Assembly (NCBI GenBank): GCA_963576725.1
Contig: OY755247.1
Coordinates: 12,776,534 to 12,840,533, forward strand
DNA: 64,000 nt
Direction: 5' to 3'
Origin: Azorinus chamasolen
Taxonomy: Eukaryota; Mollusca; Bivalvia; Cardiida; Solecurtidae
Position 1 is the first letter of the stretch; every line of letters begins with the position of its first letter. Below the pieces are notes generated by a model. The model was not told where the DNA came from. It saw only the letters and a program-made list of their open reading frames with translations, and ran no database searches. The position numbers and the translations under genes were made by a program. Of this stretch, positions 1 through 14,215 are shown piece by piece.

Positions 1-736
1 TGTTATGCCATGTGGTGTGGTCTCCCGTGGCAACTGCACCAGCCAAATGCAGTTGGCAGGAGCGGTTCGCTTGAGAGATCATGCTGCATGGCAAAACAAT
101 TGGCTATTCCATATAGAAGGGGCTATCTGTTTCGGCGGCCAGAGGGCTGATTGGAACAACTGTTGGAGCTGGTGGAGCATCCTGGCCAGCCAAGTGCTTG
201 CAGAGGGACTCCACGACTGTAGGGGCACCGCATCTACAATGTCCTTCGCAAAGAGAACACCAACAGTGGACCAGCAGCATATCGGAGGAAGGTTTGGGTG
301 GAACCCGCCAATGCTAGGAATTCCATTTCCCTTTTTGTATCCTTTGTGGCTGTGATTACATCCCAGCTGGTTGCATGCAAGAGCTATGAGTGAATACAGA
401 CGGGCCCTCAAAGAATCCTTCACTTCGGCGAACACCTTGCCAACCTGGAACGAATCGCCAAGCAGCTCCTTAATGCTGTCCAGCCTAGCGAAGAACTCCG
501 ACACCAATTGGGACAGTACGCCGGATTCCGGACTTTGCCCATTTACCGGCAAATTTGTGTCGGCGGGTGGATCGGATGGCTGGGCAGATGGCCCCGCAGC
601 AGCAGAGCCGTTGAGGACTGCTTTCAAATGTGGTAGGGAGCCTGGAGTTCCCTATTCAGAAACGCTTCTTCACATCCTCGGTGGATCGTGTGCGGCACAG
701 CAAAACCCTGTCAATTCGGGCAGCGGATAGGTCGCG
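1..736. repeat. Satellite: partial unit at left edge
   Basis: This is the end of a higher-order unit: the A/B dyad near 50 and the B monomer up to the dyad near 737. It corresponds to 5284-6019 and 8024-8759. Confidence 0.85.
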
Positions 737-3303
737 TTGGGGCGGAGCCCATTGATTCGGGCAGCGGATAGGTCAGGTCGCGTTGGGGTGTTCGAACCCT
801 TCAGAATAGGGACCTCTCAGATCTACTGCATTTGGAAGCCCTCTCTTCCGGCTGTGCCCGCTCCCGAGCCACCTGCCAAGCAGTCCACCGATCCACTCAC
901 CAACGTCAATTCGACCGCAAATAGGCAAAGCCTGGACTCCAGTTTGCCGCCCCAAGTGGTATCGGGAGTTCCTCGCTAGTCTGGACTGCATCGAGGAGCT
1001 GCTGGGTGATTCGTTTGAGGTTTCCGTGGTGTTCTTTGAAGTGAAGGATTCCTTGGGGACTGCCTGTATTAGCTCGAAGAGCTCCTTTTCACTTAACCAG
1101 CTGTGATGCCACCACAGCCATGCAGGATACAGAAAAAGATGTGGATTTCCTGGCATTGGCAGGTTTCACCAAAACCTCCCTCCGATAGGCCACCGGTCTG
1201 CTGTTGGAGTTTCTTGTCTCGAGGAAAACTTTCTCGAGATGCGGTGCCTCACAGTCGTGGAGTTCATTTGCAAGCACTTGCCCTGCCAGGAGGACCCACC
1301 AGCTCCAACTGTTCCAACTAGCTGCTACTCCGGCCCTTGAAACAGAGCCCTTTCTTAATGAAATAGCCTACTGGTTTGCCATGTTGCATGGTCTCCCGAG
1401 CGAACTGCTCCAGCTGCATTTGGCTGGTGCGGTTGGCCCAGGAGACAATGCCACATGGCATAGCAGTAGGCTATTCCTTATAGAAAGGGCCGTTTCAGTG
1501 GCTGGAGGGCTGGTTGGAACAGCTCTTGGAGCTGGTGGGGCCTCCTCGCCGGCAAAGATTTAATGCTTGCAAATGAACTCCACGGCTGTGTGGCATCGCA
1601 TCTCGAGAAAGTGTTCTTCGAAACGAGCTCCAACAGCACACCGGTAGCACATCGGATGGAGGTTTGTGTGAAAACCTGCAATGCCAGGAAATCCACATCT
1701 TTTTCTGTATCATGCATGGTTGTAGTGGTATGGCAGCTGGTTAAGTGAAGGAGCTCTTCAAGCTAATCCAGGCGGTCCCCAAAGAATCACTTCAACGAAC
1801 ACCTCAGAAACCTCGAACGAATCACCCAGCAGCTCCTCGATGCAGTCCAGACTAGCGAGGAACTCGGATACCAGTTGGGGCGGCACACTGGAGTCCGGGC
1901 TTTGCCTATTTGCCGTCAAATTGGCATTGGCGGGTTGATCGGTGGACTGCTTGGCAGGTGGCTCGGGAGCTGACACAGCCGGAAGAGAGGGCTTCCAAAT
2001 GCGGTAGATCCGAAAAGTCCCTATTCTGAAGGGTTCGAACGCCCCAACGCGATCTGACCTATCCGCTGCCCGAATTGATGGGCTCGAACGCCCCAACGCG
2101 ACCTATTCGCTGCCCCAATCGACGGGCTTTTCTTGCGCCGCACACGATCCACGGAGGATGTGAAGAAGCGCTTCGGAATAGGGAACTCCAGGCTTCCTAC
2201 TGCATTTGGAAGCAGTCCTTACTGGCTCTGCTGCTGCGGGGCCACCTGCCTCACCATCCGATGACACAAATTTGCCGGTAAATGGGCAAAGCCCGAAATC
2301 CGGCGTACTGTCCCAATTGGTGTCAGAGTTCTTCGCTAGGCTGGACAGCATTTAGGAGCTGCTTGGCGATTCGTTCCAGGTTGGCAAGGTGTTCGCCGAA
2401 GTGAAGGATTCTTTGAGGGCCCGTCTGTATTCACTCATAGTTCTTGCATGCAACCACAGCCACAAAGGATACAGAAAGGGAAATGGAATTCCTAGCATTG
2501 GCGGGTTCCACCCAAACCTTCCTCCGATATGCTGCCGGTCTGCTGTTGGTGTTCTCTTTGCGAAGGAAACTGTAGATGCGGTGCACATACAGTCGTGGAG
2601 TCCCTCCGCAAGCACTTGGCTGGCCAGGATGCCCCACCAGCTTCACCAGCTACTCCTGCCAGCCCTCTGGCCATCCAAACAGATAGCCCTTTCTTTATAG
2701 AATAGTCAGAGGGCTGGTTGGAACAACTGTTGGAGCTGGTGGAGCATCCTGGCCAGCCAAGTGCTTGCGGAGGGACTCCACGACTGTAGGGGCACCGCAT
2801 CTACAGTGTCCTTCGCAAAGAGAACACCAACAGTGGACCGGCAGCATATCGGAGGAAGGTTTGGGTGGAACCCGCCAATGCTAGGAATTCCATTTCCCTT
2901 TCTGTATCCTTTGTGGCTGTGATTACATCCCAGCTGGTTGCATGCAAGAGCTATGAGTGAATACAGACGGGCCCTCAAAGAATCCTTCACTTCGGCGAAC
3001 ACCTTGCCAACCTGGAACGAATCGCCAAGCAGCTCCTAAATGCTGTCCAGCCTAGCGAAGAACTCCGACACCAATTGGGACAGTACGCCGGATTCCGGGC
3101 TTTGCCCATTTACCGGCAAATTTGTGTCGGCGGGTGGATCGGATGGCTGGGCAGGTGGCCCCGCAGCAGCAGAGCCAGTGAGGACTGCTTTCAAATGTGG
3201 TAGGGAGCCTGGAGTTCCCTATTCCGAAGCGCTTCTTCACATCCTCGGTGGATCGTGTGCGGCGCAGCAAGAGCCTGTCAATTTGGGCAGCGGATAGGTC
3301 GCG
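737..3303. repeat. Satellite higher-order unit 1 (deleted form, 2567 bp)
   Basis: This C-D-A-B unit is shorter than the others. About 140 bp spanning the A/B dyad is missing at ~2703-2706, where the A arm joins directly to the B arm, and a few bases are missing near 1790. It also carries private changes near 966 and 1070. It is otherwise of the 2716 type, lacking the 15-bp and 9-bp segments found in the 2740 type. Confidence 0.85.
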
Positions 3304-6019
3304 TTGGGGCGTTCGAGCCCATCGATTCGGGCAGCGGATAGGTCAGGTCGCGTTGGGGTGTTCGAACCCTTCAGAATAGGGACCTCTCAGATCTACCGCA
3401 TTTGGAAGCCCTCTCTTCCGGCTGTGCCCGCTCCCGAGCCACCTGCCAAGCAGTCCACCGATCCACCCGCCAACGCCAATTCGACCGCAAATAGGCAAAG
3501 CCCGGACTCCAGTTTGCCGCCCCAAGTGGTATCGGAGTTCCTCGCTAGTCTGGACTGCATCGAGGAGCTGCTGGGTGATTTGCTTGAGGTTTCCGTGGTG
3601 TTCTTTGAAGTGAAGGATTCCTTGGGGACCGCCTGGATTAGCTCGAAGAGCTCCTTTTCACTTAACCAGCTGTGATGCCACCACAGCCATGCAGGATACA
3701 GAAAAAGATGTGGATTTCCTGGCATTGGCAGGTTTCACCAAAACCTCCCTCCGATAGGCCACCGGTCTGCTGTTGGAGTTTCTTGTCTCGAGGAAAACTT
3801 TCTCGAGATGCGGTGCCTCACAGTCGTGGAGTTCATTTGCAAGCACTTGCCCTGCCAGGATGACCCACCAGCTCCAACTGTTCCAACTAGCTGCTACTCC
3901 GGCCCTTGAAACAGAGCCCTTTCTTAATGAAATAGCCTACTGGTTTGCCATGTTGCATGGTCTCCCGAGCGAACTGCTCCAGCTGCATTTGGCTGGTGCG
4001 GTTGGCCCAGGAGACAATGCCACATGGCATAGCAGTAGGCTATTCCTTATAGAAAGGGCCGTTTCAGTGGCTGGAGGGCTGGTTGGAACAGCTCTTGGAG
4101 CTGGTGGGGCCTCCTCGCCGGCAAAGATTTAATGCTTGCAAATGAACTCCACGGCTGTGTGGCACCGCATCTCGAGAAAGTGTTCTTCGAGACGTGCTCC
4201 AACAGCACACCGGTAGCACATCGGAGGGAGGTTTGTGTGAAAACCTGCAATGCCAGGAAATCCACATCTTTTTCTGCATCATGCATGGCTGTGGTGGTAT
4301 GGCAGCTGGTTAAGTGAAGGAGCTCTTCAAGCTAATCCAGGCGGTCCCCAAAGAATCCTTCACTTCAACGAACACCTCAGAAACCTCGAACGAATCACCC
4401 AGCAGCTCCTCGATGCAGTCCAGACTAGCGAGGAACTCGGATACCAGTTGGGGCGGCACACTGGAGTCCGGGCTTTGCCTATTTGCCGTCAAATTGGCAT
4501 TGGCGGGTTGATCGGTGGACTGCTTGGCAGGTGGCTCGGGAGCTGACACAGCCGGAAGAGAGGGCTTCCAAATGCGGTAGATCCGAAAGGTCCCTATTCT
4601 GAAGGGTTCGAACGCCCCAACGCGATCTGACCTATCCGCTGCCCGAATTGATGGGCTCGAACGCCCCAACGCGACCTATTCGCTGCCCCAATCGACGGGC
4701 TTTTCTTGCGCCGCACACGATCCACCGAGGATGTGAAGAAGCGCTTCGGAATAGGGAACTCCAGGCTCCCTACTGCATTTGGAAGCAGTCCTTACTGGCT
4801 CTGCTGCTGCGGGGCCACCTGCCTCGCCATCCGATGACACAAATTTGCCGGTAAATGGGCAAAGCCCGAAATCCGGCGTACTGTCCCAATTGGTGTCAGA
4901 GTTCTGCGCTAGGCTGGACAGCATTTAGGAGCTGCTTGGCGATTCGTTCCAGGTTGGCAAGGTGTTCGCCGAAGTGAAGGATTCTTTGAGGGCCCGTCTG
5001 TATTCACTCATAGTTCTTGCATGCAACCACAGCCACAAAGGATACAGAAAGGGAAATGGAATTCCTAGCATTGGCGGGTTCCACCCAAACCTTCCTCCGA
5101 TATGCTGCCGGTCTGCTGTTGGTGTTCTCTTTGCGAAGGACACTGTAGATGCAGTGCACCTACAGTCGTGGAGTCCCTCCGCAAGCACTTGGCTGGCCAG
5201 GATGCCCCACCAGCTTCACCAGCTACTCCTGCCAGCCCTCTGGCCATCCAAACAGATAGCCCTTTCTTTATAGAATAGTCTACTGTTATGCCATGTGGTG
5301 TGGTCTCCCGTGGCAACTGCACCAGCCAAATGCAGTTGGCAGGAGCGGTTCGCTTGAGAGATCATGCTGCATGGCAAAACAATTGGCTATTCCATATAGA
5401 AGGGGCTATCTGTTTCGGCGGCCAGAGGGCTGATTGGAACAACTGTTGGAGCTGGTGGAGCATCCTGGCCAGCCAAGTGCTTGCAGAGGGACTCCACGAC
5501 TGTAGGGGCACCGCATCTACAATGTCCTTCGCAAAGAGAACACCAACAGTGGACCGGCAGCATATCGGAGGAAGGTTTGGGTGGAACCCGTCAATGCTAG
5601 GAATTCCATTTCCCTTTTTGTATCCTTTGTGGCTGTGATTACATCCCAGCTGGTTGCATGCAAGAGCTATGAGTGAATACAGACGGGCCCTCAAAGAATC
5701 CTTCACTTCGGCGAACACCTTGCCAACCTGGAACGAATCGCCAAGCAGCTCCTTAATGCTGTCCAGCCTAGCGAAGAACTCCGACACCAATTGGGACAGT
5801 ACGCCGGATTCCGGACTTTGCCCATTTACCGGCAAATTTGTGTCGGCGGGTGGATCGGATGGCTGGGCAGATGGCCCCGCAGCAGCAGAGCCGTTGAGGA
5901 CTGCTTTCAAATGTGGTAGGGAGTCTGGAGTTCCCTAATCAGAAACGCTTCTTCACATCCTCGGTGGATCGTGTGCGGCGCAGCAAAAGCCTGTCAATTC
6001 GGGCAGCGGATAGGTCGCG
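3304..6019. repeat. Satellite higher-order unit 2 (2716-bp type)
   Basis: A complete C-D-A-B unit. It lacks the 15-bp insertion (CAGCCGGGATGTAAC region) near 5030 and 9 bp near 4835 that characterise the 2740-bp type. It matches 11500-14215 at an offset of 8196 bp. Confidence 0.88.
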
Positions 6020-8759
6020 TTGGGGCGTTCAAGCCCATCGATTCGGGCAGCGGATAGGTCAGGTCGCGTTGGGGTGTTCGAACCCTTCAGAATAGGGACC
6101 TCTCAGATCTACCGCATTTGGAAGCCCTCTCTTCCGGCTGTGCCCGCTCCCGAGCCACCTGCCAAGCAGTCCACCGATCCACTCACCAACGTCAATTCGA
6201 CCGCAAATAGGCAAAGCCTGGACTCCAGTTTGCCGCCCCAAGTGGTATCGGAGTTCCTCGCTAGTCTGGACTGCATCGAGGAGCTGCTGGGTGATTCGTT
6301 TGAGGTTTCCGTGGTGTTCTTTGAAGTGAAGGATTCCTTGGGGACTGCCTGGATTAGCTCGAAGAGCTCCTTTTCACTTAACCAGCTGTGATGCCACCAC
6401 AGCCATGCAGGATACAGAAAAAGATGTGGATTTCCTGGCATTGGCAGGTTTCACCAAAACCTCCCTCCGATAGGCCACCGGTCTGCTGTTGGAGTTTCTT
6501 GTCTCGAGGAAAACTTTCTCGAGATGCGGTGCCTCACAGTCGTGGAGTTCATTTGCAAGCACTTGCCCTGCCAGGAGGACCCACCAGCTCCAACTGTTCC
6601 AACTAGCTGCTACTCCGGCCCTTGAAACAGAGCCCTTTCTTAATGAAATAGCCTACTGGTTTGCCATGTTGCATGGTCTCCCGAGCGAACTGCTCCAGCT
6701 GCATTTGGCTGGTGCGGTTGGCCCAGGAGACAATGCCACATGGCATAGCAGTAGGCTATTCCTTATAGAAAGGGCCGTTTCAGTGGCTGGAGGGCTGGTT
6801 GGAACAGCTCTTGGAGCTGGTGGGGCCTCCTCGCCGGCAAAGATTTAATGCTTGCAAATGAACTCCACGGCTGTGTGGCATCGCATCTCGAGAAAGTGTT
6901 CTTCGAAACGAGCTCCAACAGCACACCGGTAGCACATCGGAGGGAGGTTTGTGTGAAAACCTGCAATGCCAGGAAATCCACATCTTTTTCTGTATCATGC
7001 ATGGTTGTAGTGGTATGGCAGCTGGTTAAGTGAAGGAGCTCTTCAAGCTAATCCAGGCGGTCCCCAAAGAATCCTTCACTTCAACGAACACCTCAGAAAC
7101 CTCGAACGAATCACCCAGCAGCTCCTCGATGCAGTCCAGACTAGCGAGGAACTCGGATACCAGTTGGGGCGGCACACTGGAGTCCGGGCTTTGCCTATTT
7201 GCCGTCAAATTGGCATTGGCGGGTTGATCGGTGGACTGCTTGGCAGGTGGCTCGGGAGCGGGCACAGCCGGAAGAGAGGGCTTCCAAATGCGGTAGATCC
7301 GAAAGGTCCCTATTCTGAAGGGTTCGAACGCCCCAACGCGATCTGACCTATCCGCTGCTCGAATCGATGGGCTCGAACGCCCCAACGCGACCTATTCGCT
7401 GTCCGAATCGACGGGCTTTTGCTGCGCCGCACACGATCCACCGAGGATGTGAAGAAGCGCTTCGGAATAGGGAACTCCAGGCTCCCTACCGCATTTGGAA
7501 GCAGTCCTTACCGGCACTGCTGCTGCGGGGCCACCTGCCCAGCCATCCGATCCACCCGCCGACACAAATTTGCCGGTAAATGGGCAAAGCCCGGAATCCG
7601 GCGTACTGTCCCAAGTGGTGTCAGAGTTCTTCGCTAGGCTGGACAGCATTTAGGAGCTGCTTGGCGATTCGTTCCAGGTTGGCAAGGTGTTCGCCGAAGT
7701 GAAGGATTCTTTGAGGGCCCGTCTGTATTCACTCATAGCTCTTGCATGCAACCAGCCGGGATGTAACCACAGCCACAAAGGATACAGAAAGGGAAATGGA
7801 ATTCCTAGCACTGGCGGGTTCCCTCCAAACCTTCCTCCGATATGCTGCCAGTCTGCTGTTGGTGTTCTCTTTGCGAAGGACACTGTAGATGCGGTGCCCC
7901 TACAGTCGTGGAGTCCCTCCGCAAGCACTTGGCTGGCCAGGATGCCCCACCAGCTTCACCAGCTACTCCTGCCAGCCCTCTGGCCATCCAAACAGATAGC
8001 CCTTTCTTTATAGAATAGTCTACTGTTATGCCATGTGGTGTGGTCTCCCGTGGCAACTGCACCAGCCAAATGCAGTTGGCAGGAGCGGTTCGCTTGAGAG
8101 ATCATGCTGCATGGCAAAACAATTGGCTATTCCATATAGAAGGGGCTATCTGTTTCGGCGGCCAGAGGGCTGATTGGAACAACTGTTGGAGCTGGTGGAG
8201 CATCCTGGCCAGCCAAGTGCTTGCAGAGGGACTCCACGACTGTAGGGGCACCGCATCTACAATGTCCTTCGCAAAGAGAACACCAACAGTGGACCGGCAG
8301 CATATCGGAGGAAGGTTTGGGTGGAACCCGTCAATGCTAGGAATTCCATTTCCCTTTTTGTATCCTTTGTGGCTGTGATTACATCCCAGCTGGTTGCATG
8401 CAAGAGCTATGAGTGAATACAGACGGGCCCTCAAAGAATCCTTCACTTCGGCGAACACCTTGCCAACCTGGAACGAATCGCCAAGCAGCTCCTTAATGCT
8501 GTCCAGCCTAGCGAAGAACTCCGACACCAATTGGGACAGTACGCCGGATTCCGGACTTTGCCCATTTACCGGCAAATTTGTGTCGGCGGGTGGATCGGAT
8601 GGCTGGGCAGATGGCCCCGCAGCAGCAGAGCCGTTGAGGACTGCTTTCAAATGTGGTAGGGAGTCTGGAGTTCCCTAATCAGAAACGCTTCTTCACATCC
8701 TCGGTGGATCGTGTGCGGCGCAGCAAAAGCCCGTCAATTCGGGCAGCGGATAGGTCGCG
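6020..8759. repeat. Satellite higher-order unit 3 (2740-bp type)
   Basis: A complete C-D-A-B unit with both insertions. The 15-bp segment lies near 7750 and the 9-bp segment near 7552. It is almost identical to the D-A part of the next unit. Confidence 0.88.
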
Positions 8760-11499
8760 TTGGGGCGTTCAAGCCCATCGATTCGGGCAGCGGATAGGTC
8801 AGGTCGCGTTGGGGTGTTCGAACCCTTCAGAATAGGGACCTCTCAGATCTACCGCATTTGGAAGCCCTCTCTTCCGGCTGTGCCCGCTCCCGAGCCACCT
8901 GCCAAGCAGTCCACCGATCCACTCACCAACGTCAATTCGACCGCAAATAGGCAAAGCCTGGACTCCAGTTTGCCGCCCCAAGTGGTATCGGAGTTCCTCG
9001 CTAGTCTGGACTGCATCGAGGAGCTGCTGGGTGATTCGTTTGAGGTTTCCGTGGTGTTCTTTGAAGTGAAGGATTCCTTGGGGACTGCCTGGATTAGCTC
9101 GAAGAGCTCCTTTTCACTTAACCAGCTGTGATGCCACCACAGCCATGCAGGATACAGAAAAAGATGTGGATTTCCTGGCATTGGCAGGTTTCACCAAAAC
9201 CTCCCTCCGATAGGCCACCGGTCTGCTGTTGGAGTTTCTTGTCTCGAGGAAAACTTTCTCGAGATGCGGTGCCTCACAGTCGTGGAGTTCATTTGCAAGC
9301 ACTTGCCCTGCCAGGAGGACCCACCAGCTCCAACTGTTCCAACTAGCTGCTACTCCGGCCCTTGAAACAGAGCCCTTTCTTAATGAAATAGCCTACTGGT
9401 TTGCCATGTTGCATGGTCTCCCGAGCGAACTGCTCCAGCTGCATTTGGCTGGTGCGGTTGGCCCAGGAGACAATGCCACATGGCATAGCAGTAGGCTATT
9501 CCTTATAGAAAGGGCCGTTTCAGTGGCTGGAGGGCTGGTTGGAACAGCTCTTGGAGCTGGTGGGGCCTCCTCGCCGGCAAAGATTTAATGCTTGCAAATG
9601 AACTCCACGGCTGTGTGGCATCGCATCTCGAGAAAGTGTTCTTCGAAACGAGCTCCAACAGCACACCGGTAGCACATCGGAGGGAGGTTTGTGTGAAAAC
9701 CTGCAATGCCAGGAAATCCACATCTTTTTCTGTATCATGCATGGTTGTAGTGGTATGGCAGCTGGTTAAGTGAAGGAGCTCTTCAAGCTAATCCAGGCGG
9801 TCCCCAAAGAATCCTTCACTTCAACGAACACCTCAGAAACCTCGAACGAATCACCCAGCAGCTCCTCGATGCAGTCCAGACTAGCGAGGAACTCGGATAC
9901 CAGTTGGGGCGGCACACTGGAGTCCGGGCTTTGCCTATTTGCCGTCAAATTGGCATTGGCGGGTTGATCGGTGGACTGCTTGGCAGGTGGCTCGGGAGTG
10001 GGCACAGCCGGAAGAGAGGGCTTCCAAATGCGGTAGATCCGAAAGGTCCCTATTCTGAAGGGTTCGAACGCCCCAACGCGATCTGACCTATCCGCTGCTC
10101 GAATCGATGGGCTCGAACGCCCCAACGCGACCTATCCGCTGTCCGAATCGACGGGCTTTTGCTGCGCCGCACACGATCCACCGAGGATGTGAAGAAGCGC
10201 TTCGGAATAGGGAACTCCAGGCTCCCTACCGCATTTGGAAGCAGTCCTTACCGGCACTGCTGCTGCGGGGCCACCTGCCCAGCCATCCGATCCACCCGCC
10301 GACACAAATTTGCCGGTAAATGGGCAAAGCCCGGAATCCGGCGTACTGTCCCAAGTGGTGTCAGAGTTCTTCGCTAGGCTGGACAGCATTTAGGAGCTGC
10401 TTGGCGATTCGTTCCAGGTTGGCAAGGTGTTCGCCGAAGTGAAGGATTCTTTGAGGGCCCGTCTGTATTCACTCATAGCTCTTGCATGCAACCAGCCGGG
10501 ATGTAACCACAGCCACAAAGGATACAGAAAGGGAAATGGAATTCCTAGCACTGGCGGGTTCCCTCCAAACCTTCCTCCGATATGCTGCCAGTCTGCTGTT
10601 GGTGTTCTCTTTGCGAAGGACACTGTAGATGCGGTGCCCCTACAGTCGTGGAGTCCCTCCGCAAGCACTTGGCTGGCCAGGATGCCCCACCAGCTTCACC
10701 AGCTACTCCTGCCAGCCCTCTGGCCATCCAAACAGATAGCCCTTTCTTTATAGAATAGTCTACTGTTATGCCATGTGGTGTGGTCTCCCGTGGCAACTGC
10801 ACCAGCCGAATGCAGTTGGCAGGAGCGGTTCGCTTGAGAGATCATGCTGCATGGCAAAACAATTGGCTATTCCATATAGAAGGGGCTATCTGTTTCGGTG
10901 GCCAGAGGGCTGGTTGGAACAACTGTTGGAGCTGGTGGAGCATCCTGGCCAGCCAAGTGCTTGCGGAGGGACTCCACGACTGTAGGGGCACCGCATCTAC
11001 AGTGTCCTTCGCAAAGAGAACACCAACAGTGGACCGGCAGCATATCGGAGGAAGGTTTGGGTGGAACCCGCCAATGCTAGGAATTCCATTTCCCTTTCTG
11101 TATCCTTTGTGGCTGTGATTACATCCCAGCTGGTTGCATGCAAGAGCTATGAGTGAATACAGACGGGCCCTCAAAGAATCCTTCACTTCGGCGAACACCT
11201 TGCCAACCTGGAACGAATCGCCAAGCAGCTCCTAAATGCTGTCCAGCCTAGCGAAGAACTCCGACACCAATTGGGACAGTACGCCGGATTCCGGGCTTTG
11301 CCCATTTACCGGCAAATTTGTGTCGGCGGGTGGATCGGATGGCTGGGCAGGTGGCCCCGCAGCAGCAGAGCCAGTGAGGACTGCTTTCAAATGTGGTAGG
11401 GAGCCTGGAGTTCCCTATTCCGAAGCGCTTCTTCACATCCTCGGTGGATCGTGTGCGGCGCAGCAAAAGCCTGTCAATTTGGGCAGCGGATAGGTCGCG
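8760..11499. repeat. Satellite higher-order unit 4 (2740-bp type)
   Basis: A complete C-D-A-B unit. Its final B monomer (10813-11499) carries the variant seen at 2706-3303, in agreement with the 8196-bp super-period. Confidence 0.88.
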
Positions 11500-14215
11500 T
11501 TGGGGCGTTCGAGCCCATCGATTCGGGCAGCGGATAGGTCAGGTCGCGTTGGGGTGTTCGAACCCTTCAGAATAGGGACCTCTCAGATCTACCGCATTTG
11601 GAAGCCCTCTCTTCCGGCTGTGCCCGCTCCCGAGCCACCTGCCAAGCAGTCCACCGATCCACCCGCCAACGCCAATTCGACCGCAAATAGGCAAAGCCCG
11701 GACTCCAGTTTGCCGCCCCAAGTGGTATCGGAGTTCCTCGCTAGTCTGGACTGCATCGAGGAGCTGCTGGGTGATTTGCTTGAGGTTTCCGTGGTGTTCT
11801 TTGAAGTGAAGGATTCCTTGGGGACCGCCTGGATTAGCTCGAAGAGCTCCTTTTCACTTAACCAGCTGTGATGCCACCACAGCCATGCAGGATACAGAAA
11901 AAGATGTGGATTTCCTGGCATTGGCAGGTTTCACCAAAACCTCCCTCCGATAGGCCACCGGTCTGCTGTTGGAGTTTCTTGTCTCGAGGAAAACTTTCTC
12001 GAGATGCGGTGCCTCACAGTCGTGGAGTTCATTTGCAAGCACTTGCCCTGCCAGGATGACCCACCAGCTCCAACTGTTCCAACTAGCTGCTACTCCGGCC
12101 CTTGAAACAGAGCCCTTTCTTAATGAAATAGCCTACTGGTTTGCCATGTTGCATGGTCTCCCGAGCGAACTGCTCCAGCTGCATTTGGCTGGTGCGGTTG
12201 GCCCAGGAGACAATGCCACATGGCATAGCAGTAGGCTATTCCTTATAGAAAGGGCCGTTTCAGTGGCTGGAGGGCTGGTTGGAACAGCTCTTGGAGCTGG
12301 TGGGGCCTCCTCGCCGGCAAAGATTTAATGCTTGCAAATGAACTCCACGGCTGTGTGGCACCGCATCTCGAGAAAGTGTTCTTCGAGACGTGCTCCAACA
12401 GCACACCGGTAGCACATCGGAGGGAGGTTTGTGTGAAAACCTGCAATGCCAGGAAATCCACATCTTTTTCTGCATCATGCATGGCTGTGGTGGTATGGCA
12501 GCTGGTTAAGTGAAGGAGCTCTTCAAGCTAATCCAGGCGGTCCCCAAAGAATCCTTCACTTCAACGAACACCTCAGAAACCTCGAACGAATCACCCAGCA
12601 GCTCCTCGATGCAGTCCAGACTAGCGAGGAACTCGGATACCAGTTGGGGCGGCACACTGGAGTCCGGGCTTTGCCTATTTGCCGTCAAATTGGCATTGGC
12701 GGGTTGATCGGTGGACTGCTTGGCAGGTGGCTCGGGAGCTGACACAGCCGGAAGAGAGGGCTTCCAAATGCGGTAGATCCGAAAGGTCCCTATTCTGAAG
12801 GGTTCGAACGCCCCAACGCGATCTGACCTATCCGCTGCCCGAATTGATGGGCTCGAACGCCCCAACGCGACCTATTCGCTGCCCCAATCGACGGGCTTTT
12901 CTTGCGCCGCACACGATCCACCGAGGATGTGAAGAAGCGCTTCGGAATAGGGAACTCCAGGCTCCCTACTGCATTTGGAAGCAGTCATTACTGGCTCTGC
13001 TGCTGCGGGGCCACCTGCCTCGCCATCCGATGACACAAATTTGCCGGTAAATGGGCAAAGCCCGAAATCCGGCGTACTGTCCCAATTGGTGTCAGAGTTC
13101 TTCGCTAGGCTGGACAGCATTTAGGAGCTGCTTGGCGATTCGTTCCAGGTTGGCAAGGTGTTCGCCGAAGTGAAGGATTCTTTGAGGGCCCGTCTGTATT
13201 CACTCATAGTTCTTGCATGCAACCACAGCCACAAAGGATACAGAAAGGGAAATGGAATTCCTAGCATTGGCGGGTTCCACCCAAACCTTCCTCCGATATG
13301 CTGCCGGTCTGCTGTTGGTGTTCTCTTTGCGAAGGACACTGTAGATGCAGTGCACCTACAGTCGTGGAGTCCCTCCGCAAGCACTTGGCTGGCCAGGATG
13401 CCCCACCAGCTTCACCAGCTACTCCTGCCAGCCCTCTGGCCATCCAAACAGATAGCCCTTTCTTTATAGAATAGTCTACTGTTATGCCATGTGGTGTGGT
13501 CTCCCGTGGCAACTGCACCAGCCAAATGCAGTTGGCAGGAGCGGTTCGCTTGAGAGATCATGCTGCATGGCAAAACAATTGGCTATTCCATATAGAAGGG
13601 GCTATCTGTTTCGGCGGCCAGAGGGCTGATTGGAACAACTGTTGGAGCTGGTGGAGCATCCTGGCCAGCCAAGTGCTTGCAGAGGGACTCCACGACTGTA
13701 GGGGCACCGCATCTACAATGTCCTTCGCAAAGAGAACACCAACAGTGGACCGGCAGCATATCGGAGGAAGGTTTGGGTGGAACCCGTCAATGCTAGGAAT
13801 TCCATTTCCCTTTTTGTATCCTTTGTGGCTGTGATTACATCCCAGCTGGTTGCATGCAAGAGCTATGAGTGAATACAGACGGGCCCTCAAAGAATCCTTC
13901 ACTTCGGCGAACACCTTGCCAACCTGGAACGAATCGCCAAGCAGCTCCTTAATGCTGTCCAGCCTAGCGAAGAACTCCGACACCAATTGGGACAGTACGC
14001 CGGATTCCGGACTTTGCCCATTTACCGGCAAATTTGTGTCGGCGGGTGGATCGGATGGCTGGGCAGATGGCCCCGCAGCAGCAGAGCCGTTGAGGACTGC
14101 TTTCAAATGTGGTAGGGAGTCTGGAGTTCCCTAATCAGAAACGCTTCTTCACATCCTCGGTGGATCGTGTGCGGCGCAGCAAAAGCCCGTCAATTCGGGC
14201 AGCGGATAGGTCGCG
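11500..14215. repeat. Satellite higher-order unit 5 (2716-bp type)
   Basis: Close copy of unit 2 at an offset of 8196 bp. The translated C monomer is the same down to an unusual 'SSKSPSSSS' variant shared only with 3393-3725. Confidence 0.88.

Noticed and set aside
5362..5910. 182-codon minus-strand ORF repeated at 79, 8102 and 13558 as a possible protein-coding gene
   Set aside because: It is a periodic feature of the satellite with equally long frames on the other strand, no conserved start context and no family I recognise. Treated as non-coding repeat.
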